Notes under the pieces: model-generated
Database searches by the model: none
Seen by the model: only the letters and a program-made list of their open reading frames with translations
What the model was told of the DNA's origin: nothing
NCBI GenBank assembly: GCA_964605235.1
Contig: CAZSBB010000007.1
Span: forward strand, 1-64,000
Reading direction: 5' to 3'
Source of the DNA: CAZSBB01 sp964605235
GTDB taxonomy: Bacteria; Planctomycetota; Phycisphaerae; Phycisphaerales; Phycisphaeraceae
Length of the DNA: 64,000 nucleotides
In this document: in pieces, positions 57,897 to 64,000 of the stretch
Layout of the letters: each line of letters opens with the position of its first letter
Numbering within the stretch: position 1 is the first letter of the stretch
Position numbers and translations under genes: made by a program

Positions 57897-58640
57897 TCAG
57901 TTGGCGTTGTCGCCGTACCAGGGGGATCGGTTGGTCGACACGCTGGTGTCGGTCAGGATCTGAGTCAGATTCAGCGTCTTGACATGCGCGTCGACATAGA
58001 GCGTGTTGGCCGCCTCGTTATGGCGGGTGTAGTAGAAGAAGGGGCTGGGATAGGCCTCGAACCAGCCGCGGCGAACGGGGTCGGAAGTGCGCTCGATGTC
58101 GATCATCATCAAAGTCGACGACGGCGGGCTCTTGAGTTCCCGCTTGACCTTGGCGAATCCTGTTCCCGGCTGCGCCTTGTCGCCCCCCACGCCCCAGCGG
58201 TTGTAGCCATAGGAGACATAGGTCGCGGAACTGTGTCGATTCGCTGCGGGGACCACCGGACAGTGGAGGATGCCCTTGGTGCTGACCGTGTTGCCGGTGG
58301 ATTGGTCGTTGGTGTATGGGCGCAGTTGCACGCCCCAGCGCATGGCGGTATTGGCGTCGCCAGGCGTCAGTTCCACCACGATGGGCGGGAAAAAGCCGTT
58401 GCAGTCGTTGCGGTAGAGTTCCACCGCCAGACCGACCTGCTTGAGTTGCTGCGCGCAGGCCGACCCGCGCGCCATCTCGCGGGCGCTGCGCAGCGCCGGC
58501 AGCAAAATGCCGATGAGCAGGGCGATGATGCTGATCACCACCAGCAGTTCGATGAGGGTGAACGCCGGCCATGAGGTGCGCCGGCTGACGGGGTCGTTCG
58601 CCTCGCCCTTGCAGTCCGCCGACGGTTGCGGTTGATCCAT
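57897..58640 (-). CDS. Pseudopilin-like protein with H-X9-DA variant motif
   Basis: A 247-residue protein with prepilin-type N-terminus: basic leader ending PA, then FTLIELLVVISIIALLIGIL (Glu +5), then RSAREMARGSACAQQLKQVG. The C-terminal signature reads HNEAANTLYVDA, an H-X9-DA version of the planctomycete H-X9-DG motif. An unusually long leader (about 26 residues) precedes the cleavage site. GGATGAG lies upstream of the ATG. The gene sits between the beta-propeller and MDR genes in the LacI-linked operon; an exported, membrane-anchored product is expected. Confidence 0.87.
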   Translation of the reverse strand: MDQPQPSADCKGEANDPVSRRTSWPAFTLIELLVVISIIALLIGILLPALRSAREMARGSACAQQLKQVGLAVELYRNDCNGFFPPIVVELTPGDANTAMRWGVQLRPYTNDQSTGNTVSTKGILHCPVVPAANRHSSATYVSYGYNRWGVGGDKAQPGTGFAKVKRELKSPPSSTLMMIDIERTSDPVRRGWFEAYPSPFFYYTRHNEAANTLYVDAHVKTLNLTQILTDTSVSTNRSPWYGDNAN

Positions 58641-58681
58641 GATGAGCTCATCCTTTCCTGCGGTAAGCCGCAGCCCAGTGA

Positions 58682-60676
58682 TCAGTCGGCTGGAGGAATA
58701 TCGAAGCGCACGAGTTCATCATCGGCGCAGAAGAAGATCGAAGCGTCCGCCAGCGCCATGCCGTAACGCATGCCGGGATAAGCGCCCAACCGTTCGATGG
58801 CGTAGGTCGCCGGATCAATGCGCACGATGCTCTGCCCGCTGATGGCGTAGAGCATGCCGTCGGCTTCCCGGGCGCGCAAGCCGAAGAGCGTTCCCGGGCC
58901 GTAACCCAGTGGCGCCCTGTGCAACACCCGCCGGGCCTGGGGATCGAAGACCACCAGATGTCCCTGGTCGAAGGTGGTGGTGCAGTAGAGCAAACCCTTG
59001 ACGAGAACCATCTGTTCGAGCGCCGCCGGGTCTGGCAAGGCGTCGACTTCAAACTCGACCTGGCGCGTGCGGAAGTTCCACAGCATGATGCGCGGGCGGC
59101 TGGCGGTTGCCTCAGACGCCGAACCGCCGCGCCAGGTGGTGCCGATGCAGACCAGGTCGCTGCCGGGCAGGGCGACCATGGAGGCGATGCTCTGCTCACC
59201 GAAGAGACCCTCGAGGACCTCGGTGCTGGGCCCCTCGGGGTTGAGGATGGTGAGCACACCGCCGGTCGAGCCATAGTGCGGGAGTCCGCCCACCAGCAGG
59301 TGCTCGCCGTCGGGCGCGACGATCAGGCTGCCGGGTCGCCCGATATGACACGAGCCCAGGTAGCGCGGATTGCTGTCCGGGGTGTTGCCGAATCGCCAGG
59401 GGCGGGAAGGGTCCCACACGGTCAAACGCGAGCCGCCATAGGAAGCCATGAAGAGCCGGCCGCGATGCCAGGTCCAACTATAAACCTGCCCCTTGCTGCC
59501 CACCGGATCGCCCAGAATCTCCACGTCATTGACGGCATTGCTGGGACCAGGCATCAACTTGAAAAGCGTGATTGGGCTTCGCGTGGTTCCGTAAATCGCG
59601 CCGTCGGGTCCCTCCTCGACGGCCCAGAGCGGCGTCGATGTGCCTTGGTACTCGAGGGGCAGGCGCTGGGGCGACTGTCCCGGCTTGCCCCGGTAAAAGT
59701 AACCCTCGGGCCCCGAGCTGGCGTCAACCCAGATCATGGTCCCATCGGCGAGCGTAATACGATCAGGCTCAGGATTGCCCTGAAGGTTTTCGTGAATTCG
59801 CGCAGGCACCGGCTCCACCCGCTCCGCCAGGCTGAGCCCGTCCACGCGGTAGCCATGATCCTTGCCCGGGACATAAACGTAGACCTGCCCGTCTGCGCGT
59901 TTCTCGGCGGTGCCCCATCGACTGACGCTGCGGCTGCGCAACTCGTCGTTGAGGATCTGGGTCGACTCGCCCGTGCGCGTGTCATACGCCCAGACCGCCG
60001 GCAGGCTCGGCCCGGCGTTGCAGTAGACATAAGGCCCCTGCGTGGTCAGGTTGCGGATGTACATCTGGTCCGGCGAGATCCGCCCCAGATCGCTCAGCGC
60101 GTGCGTGCGCGTGTCGATGCGGATCAGCTTCGCATGGGGATACGTGCCGCCATACAGATATCCGTTCTCGCCTTCGCTCAGCGACCAGATGACGTCTTCG
60201 GTCTCGGTGGCGCGGCCAAGAAAATCGAGCGTTTCCGTTTGGGGGTCAAAAACAAACACGTCGTCCGTGCCGCCGCCGCCGGTGGTGAGATAGAGCTTGT
60301 CATTGCTCGCCCAGATCATGCCCCAGGGATTGCCGTTATGTCCGGTGGCGGTGTACTGCCTGCACGCGCCGGTCTGCGGATCGATCGACAACAGAAACCA
60401 GGGCGTTCCACGAAACGCCTGGTAGTAACGAGGCCGACCGGCTGCGTCCTTGCCCAGCACATGGTTGTAGATCGCGTTGCGCTGAACCGGGGCGCCCAGT
60501 TTCGTAAAGCGCTCGGGATGGACCGCCTCCCCGGCGGCGGCATCCGTCACTTGTGCCTGAGCCATGCTCGCTCCCCATATCAGGCTGCATATCGCGCCTA
60601 TCTGCCCCATCCTGTAGAACGCCCGGGCGATGGCGTATCGCTGCGGGTTTCGCCCTGGCGCTCTTCTTCCTTGCAT
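58682..60676 (-). CDS. Exported beta-propeller protein
   Basis: A 664-residue protein with an N-terminal export signal (MGQIGAICSLIWGASMAQAQ region) followed by repeated four-strand blades: WFLLSIDPQTGACRQYTATG, DDVFVFDPQTETLDFLGRAT, AKLIRIDTRTHALSDLGRIS, PAVWAYDTRTGESTQILND, GHLVVFDPQARRVLHRAPLG and QSIVRIDPATYAIERLGAYP. The spacing indicates at least seven blades, possibly two propellers. No catalytic motif is recognisable. The ATG at 60674-60676 is preferred to an upstream GTG because AGGTGG lies eight bases before it. It probably acts in carbohydrate recognition or lysis together with its operon neighbours (inference). Confidence 0.78.
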   Translation of the reverse strand: MQGRRAPGRNPQRYAIARAFYRMGQIGAICSLIWGASMAQAQVTDAAAGEAVHPERFTKLGAPVQRNAIYNHVLGKDAAGRPRYYQAFRGTPWFLLSIDPQTGACRQYTATGHNGNPWGMIWASNDKLYLTTGGGGTDDVFVFDPQTETLDFLGRATETEDVIWSLSEGENGYLYGGTYPHAKLIRIDTRTHALSDLGRISPDQMYIRNLTTQGPYVYCNAGPSLPAVWAYDTRTGESTQILNDELRSRSVSRWGTAEKRADGQVYVYVPGKDHGYRVDGLSLAERVEPVPARIHENLQGNPEPDRITLADGTMIWVDASSGPEGYFYRGKPGQSPQRLPLEYQGTSTPLWAVEEGPDGAIYGTTRSPITLFKLMPGPSNAVNDVEILGDPVGSKGQVYSWTWHRGRLFMASYGGSRLTVWDPSRPWRFGNTPDSNPRYLGSCHIGRPGSLIVAPDGEHLLVGGLPHYGSTGGVLTILNPEGPSTEVLEGLFGEQSIASMVALPGSDLVCIGTTWRGGSASEATASRPRIMLWNFRTRQVEFEVDALPDPAALEQMVLVKGLLYCTTTFDQGHLVVFDPQARRVLHRAPLGYGPGTLFGLRAREADGMLYAISGQSIVRIDPATYAIERLGAYPGMRYGMALADASIFFCADDELVRFDIPPAD

Positions 60677-60734
60677 CGTCACAACCACCTGCTTTCTGCC
60701 AAGCCCGTACGGTTTGCCACGCTTCCTGGCACGC

Positions 60735-61514
60735 CTACTGCGCGGGGGTAAAGTCGATGATCAACCTTGGCCGACGGTTGACGCCGCCGCGGATCGGCGC
60801 TTCGCTGCTGTGGAACTGGATCAGGCTGTCACGCTGCTCATCATCGCAACGCAGGAGCAAGCCGGCATTGTTCCCGGCAAGCCATTGGGCAACCATGTCG
60901 CCGGGCAACGACAGGATGAGTTCATGATTCGCCGGCGTCTGATCGTCGAAGGCGAATGTCGCCACGGCTGGCATCACACAGGCGGCCGTCGCATCGCTCA
61001 GACCCGGGCCGCCGATCCAGGGCGTTGAGGCGCCGCCGCCGCCGCCATGGGCGCGATGGTTCCAGGTGGCTTCGCCCGCAAGCGCCGGACCGAGTTCGCC
61101 TTTGCCGCCGCCGCGCCCTTCAACCCAGGCGCCATTGCCCGTGGCAATCCGGTAAACGCTGACGGTACCCGCACCGGTGGCCGAACTGATGGTCAAATGC
61201 AAGGCGACGCGCGTGATGGCGACCGCCTGGCTGGCGTACTGGTCCGCGAGACCCGACAGGTCGAACCGCAGCACGGCCCGTCGCGGCTTGCCGCCCGCGA
61301 CGACCAAATGCATGAACGCCCCGTAGTTTGAGCTGCGCGCGGTGTTGCTGCCGCTGAGCAACGTGGTGTCGGACGTGCCTACATATTCACCGGTGAGCGC
61401 GTTCTTTTGCCCGTCCTGCAACGCGACGGTTTCCGCCGCAGCCGATGGAACACCCGCCGCAGTCGTGAGCAAAGTCGCCAGCAGCAGGCCGATCAGCAGG
61501 GGGCGGTTCGTCAT
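60735..61514 (-). CDS. Secreted DNRLRE-domain protein
   Basis: A 259-residue protein with a clear signal peptide (MTNRPLLIGLLLATLLTTAA...AAAE). The mature part matches the DNRLRE domain pattern: TVALQDGQ start, GTSDTTLLSGSNTARSSNYG, a central RRAVLRFDLSGLADQY, VALHLTISSATGAGTVSVYR, ATWNHRA, and a C-terminal GVNRRPRLIIDFTP. These beta-sandwich domains occur in exported planctomycete and actinobacterial proteins, some linked to carbohydrate binding. First gene of the minus-strand operon; its leader starts at the operator-containing promoter region. Confidence 0.82.
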   Translation of the reverse strand: MTNRPLLIGLLLATLLTTAAGVPSAAAETVALQDGQKNALTGEYVGTSDTTLLSGSNTARSSNYGAFMHLVVAGGKPRRAVLRFDLSGLADQYASQAVAITRVALHLTISSATGAGTVSVYRIATGNGAWVEGRGGGKGELGPALAGEATWNHRAHGGGGGASTPWIGGPGLSDATAACVMPAVATFAFDDQTPANHELILSLPGDMVAQWLAGNNAGLLLRCDDEQRDSLIQFHSSEAPIRGGVNRRPRLIIDFTPAQ

Positions 61515-61683
61515 GAAGCGGTTTCCAATCCAAGGGGGCGCCGGCGCAGCGCCGGGTCAATCAACAACTCTACGCCAGACGCCACGGCGGAGGCTCACAT
61601 TCTCGCACCAGCACATCCTGACCAGGCGCCGGCGTTGACGGGGCCTGAATCCGAGTGGGAAAATGCCTACCGCCGCGGCGGTT

Positions 61684-61738
61684 CCCAAACAAGTTTGGGG
61701 TCGTGGATGTATGATAAACTCCGGCACCAGCCTGTCAA
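61684..61738 (-). promoter_or_regulatory. Operon promoter with LacI-type operator palindrome
   Basis: On the minus strand TTGACA (61733-61738 as complement), a 16-base spacer and TATCAT (61711-61716 as complement) form a strong promoter. The perfect palindrome CCCAAACAAGTTTGGG (61684-61699) begins about five bases after the expected start site, an ideal repressor position. The divergent LacI gene starts 198 bp to the right. The rest of the 382-bp gap 61515-61896 contains no gene. Confidence 0.65.
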
Positions 61739-61896
61739 CCCTTTTTCGTCTGGGGTGAGGGGCTGGGGCCATCGCGACGGGCGTAGCCGCGTTTAGTCTG
61801 GAAAAATTGCGGCGAAGCGGGTTACAACCTTGCGCTGCCATTGTTTTGACACACACCAGCGGTGATGAGTCACTTGATCCCAGGAACAGAATTGCG

Positions 61897-63069
61897 ATGA
61901 GTTCCAGTTCCTCGAGCCGATCGTCGGCGGGTCCATCGAGCGGGGCCAAGCCCAGGCCGCGCCCGACCATGCGGCAGATCGCCAAGGGCGCCAAGGTTTC
62001 GCCCACGACGGTGGCGCACGTGCTGAACCGCACGCAGGGCGCCTACGTCGCCGAGCCGACCCGGCAGCGCGTGCTTCAGGCGGCGCAGGCCATGGGCTAC
62101 CAGGAAGCGTTGCTGTCGCAGTCGATCAAGGCGCCCCTGCGCCATCTGGGGGTGGTCGTCGGCGACAACGATCAGGCCCGCGCCGATGCCATGGAGATAT
62201 TCGAGGGCATCCGCCAGGAAGCGATCACCCACGATTACATCACCGTCCTGCTGCCCATGGCCCCGGAGGTGAGCAGCAATTACAGCTCGGACAAAGCGGT
62301 CGAGTCGATCCTCCACTTTCATCGCACCAAGCTCATGGATGGCTTTGTGATCGACAAGTCCTGCTTTCTGAGCGATCCGATGCGCGCGCTCGACGCCAGC
62401 GGGGTGCCGGTCATCACAGTCAACGGCACGCCGACGCGGCACCTGGAGTCGCAGAAACCGATCCTCTCGGCGGTGGTCGACAATCGCGCCGGCGGGCGCA
62501 TGGCGACGGAGCACTTGCTCGCTTGCGGGCACCGGCGCATTGCGTTGCTCACCCGACCCTGGGCGGCCTATCCGGAGGGTTACCGGCCGTACCAGGTGTC
62601 GCAGATCGTCCGGGGCTATCACGACGCGCTGCACGCGGCGGGGGTGGCCCAGGACCCACGCGGTCTGCTGGATGCGCATGCCTGGGACAAGCGGCAGACC
62701 TATGCCGCCGTGGATCAATTGCTGGCTCTCGACCAGCCGCCGACGGCGATCGTCGCCAGCGACGACGCGATCGCCCTGATGATCATTCACGCCCTGCTGC
62801 GGCGCGGGCGGCGCGTGCCCCGCGATGTTTCAGTGGTCGGTTACGGCGACTGGTCCCAGGCCGCCCGGCTGTGCGAGCCAGATCTCACCAGCGTGCATAC
62901 CGACCTGCGGGCGACGGGGGTGCTGGCGGCGCGCATGATTATTCAACGACTGGCGGGCGCTGACCCGGTCGAGCCGCAGGCCGTGTTGACCCCGAGGCTG
63001 AACGTACGTGGCTCGACCGCGCCGCCGCCGGCGCCCACCGTGCCGCCGCGCAAGCGCCGCAAGGCATGA
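61897..63069 (+). CDS. LacI-family transcriptional regulator
   Basis: Sugar-responsive repressor, 390 residues. A Ser/Pro-rich N-terminal extension precedes the LacI HTH: TMRQIAKGAKVSPTTVAHVLNRTQGAYVAEPTRQRVLQAAQAMGY. The effector-binding domain includes HLGVVVGDNDQARADAMEIF, VVDNRAGGRMATEHLLACGHRRIALL, PTAIVASDDAIALMIIHALLRRG and VSVVGYGDWSQAARLCEPDLTSV. The C-terminus is basic (PPRKRRKA). The ATG at 61897 is chosen; a further upstream start would add 30 residues without family character. It probably represses the divergent DNRLRE-propeller-pseudopilin-MDR operon through the palindrome found in its promoter. Confidence 0.9.
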   Translation: MSSSSSSRSSAGPSSGAKPRPRPTMRQIAKGAKVSPTTVAHVLNRTQGAYVAEPTRQRVLQAAQAMGYQEALLSQSIKAPLRHLGVVVGDNDQARADAMEIFEGIRQEAITHDYITVLLPMAPEVSSNYSSDKAVESILHFHRTKLMDGFVIDKSCFLSDPMRALDASGVPVITVNGTPTRHLESQKPILSAVVDNRAGGRMATEHLLACGHRRIALLTRPWAAYPEGYRPYQVSQIVRGYHDALHAAGVAQDPRGLLDAHAWDKRQTYAAVDQLLALDQPPTAIVASDDAIALMIIHALLRRGRRVPRDVSVVGYGDWSQAARLCEPDLTSVHTDLRATGVLAARMIIQRLAGADPVEPQAVLTPRLNVRGSTAPPPAPTVPPRKRRKA

Positions 63070-63345
63070 TGCACGGAAGGGGTCAGCCCGGCTCGACCCC
63101 CGCGGAGCTCATCCTTTCTGCTTTGACGCTGCTGCGGACCAGACTTTGACTGTCGCGGGCGGTGATGGCTCGCCGCTCAAGCCCGCGCAGGCGATCGGGC
63201 TGGATCAGTTCGCCTCTGCCTGCGGCCGTACAGCGCCTGGTCGGCATCACGCGCTTCAATGCCGCGCCGAGGGTGCCGCTGCTGGCGTTCTGGCGGAGGC
63301 GGACAGCGAACCCCAAATGCCGGGAATTGCAGCGCATGCCGACCG

Positions 63346-63692
63346 TTATCTGTTCGCGCCTTCGAGTTGCACCACCGCGAGGTATTCCACCCGTGGTACG
63401 GTGAAGCGGCAGACGCCGTCGTGATAGGTAAAGTCCAGCGCGTTGCCCTCGGGGGCAAGGGTGACGGCTGTGGGTTTGGCGCAGCGCACAGCGCAGGCGA
63501 CGTGGTGCGTGGGGCCTGTCTGTGGAAGTCAGCATCGACGAGCGCGTGCTGCTGGTGTACACCACGATGAGCCGGCGCGATCGGGTGGTTCGTTGAGGAC
63601 GGGGTGGCGCGGTTCAGTGACTGGCCCCTCCGCCCGCAGCACACGCCGCCGCACTTCAACCCGGCGACGACCGCTGCCCCGCCGGCGTGATT
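63346..63692. pseudogene. Decayed coding fragments between the LacI and AraC genes
   Basis: On the minus strand a frame ending at 63346 gives a protein-like C-terminus (VTLAPEGNALDFTYHDG, FTVPRVEYLAVVQLEG) but is interrupted by an in-frame stop near 63530. On the plus strand LSVEVSIDERVLLVYTTM (from about 63514) continues, after a one-base frameshift, as GWFVEDGVARFSDWPLRP up to a stop near 63690. Both resemble tails of carbohydrate-active enzymes, but neither is intact. The remaining sequence 63070-63728 shows no complete gene. Confidence 0.3.
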
Positions 63693-63728
63693 CGCGTCGT
63701 CGCATCGTCCGACGAAACCGAATGGTCG

Positions 63729-64000
63729 CTACTGCAGACGGCGGAAGCTTCCGGGAGACTGCCCGATTACGCGGGTAAACGCGCGGGTGAAGCTATGGAC
63801 GCTGGCGTAGCCCGCCTGCTCGGCGATGGCTTTGAGGCTCAGGTTGCTGCCGCGGATCAGGTCCGCCGCGGCGATGATGCGCATGTCCACGAGAAACTGC
63901 TGTGGGGCTTGTCCAAAGGCCTCCCGAAAACACTTGTTGAAGTGGCTCTCGGAGAGGTGGCTCAGTTCCGCCAGTCCCGTGACGGTCCAGGGGCCCATCG
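63729..64000 (-). CDS. AraC-family regulator, C-terminal DNA-binding domain (runs off the window)
   Basis: The last ~90 residues of an AraC/XylS-type regulator. Both helix-turn-helix motifs are present: TVTGLAELSHLSESHFNKCFREAFGQAP and NLSLKAIAEQAGYASVHSFTRAFTRVIGQSP, ending GSFRRLQ. The N-terminal sensor part lies beyond the window end. Likely a sugar-responsive activator, by family tendency. Confidence 0.9.
   Translation of the reverse strand, partial: MGPWTVTGLAELSHLSESHFNKCFREAFGQAPQQFLVDMRIIAAADLIRGSNLSLKAIAEQAGYASVHSFTRAFTRVIGQSPGSFRRLQ

Overview
The window is a high-GC chromosome segment that most resembles a Planctomycetota bacterium, probably of the Phycisphaerae type. The lineage call is inference. 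It rests on two prepilin-like proteins with the FTLIELLVV N-terminus and an H-X9-DG/DA C-terminus, a tyrosine integrase with the QNLRAS/WIGN active-site variants typical of planctomycetal elements, and many Gfo/Idh/MocA and secreted carbohydrate-active proteins. No rRNA is present to confirm it.

Positions 1-32.4 kb are host chromosome. On the minus strand lie rpoC (cut by the window edge) and rpoB. RpoB carries about 200 extra residues near its C-terminus that contain a GIY-YIG-like motif. Then follow a Gfo/Idh oxidoreductase, pyruvate phosphate dikinase, an OprB-type porin, a second Gfo/Idh oxidoreductase, a VOC protein and an SGNH hydrolase. A cobalamin riboswitch precedes a complete vitamin B12 uptake set (btuB, exbB, exbD, tonB). 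After that come an SDR, a candidate small RNA with its own promoter and terminator, a Nudix hydrolase, a GntR/LacI chimeric regulator with an autoregulatory palindrome, a pseudopilin, a beta-helix protein, a glycoside hydrolase behind a seven-copy GTGACAT cluster, and a SNF2 helicase + SWIM pair. Intergenic regions hold at least three families of dispersed or tandem repeats.

Positions 32.48-56.55 kb are an integrative genomic island in the 3' end of a tRNA-Val(CAC) gene. It is bounded by a perfect 16-bp direct repeat. At the tRNA end lie an integrase, an XRE regulator, a Toprim/P-loop primase-helicase, an AlpA-like HTH protein and a planctomycete-type hypothetical protein. The cargo is a complete type 1 BREX phage-defence operon: brxA, brxB, brxC, pglX, pglZ (type B) and brxL. 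Two additional genes sit inside the operon: a HEPN/ApeA-like putative RNase between brxC and pglX, and an AIPR-family protein with a nuclease-like motif between pglX and pglZ. BREX proteins would modify host DNA and block phage replication; the two extra genes may act as a back-up abortive arm, which is inference. The island ends with a small-terminase-like gene whose RBS-supported start is out of frame at a 7-C tract, a large AT-rich palindrome, and a detached 61-codon segment that would become the C-terminus of the integrase when the island circularises.

Positions 56.55-64 kb are host again. A minus-strand operon (DNRLRE protein, beta-propeller protein, pseudopilin, MDR dehydrogenase) diverges from a LacI regulator, with a perfect 16-bp palindrome just downstream of the operon's -10 box. 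Decayed gene fragments and the C-terminus of an AraC regulator close the window.
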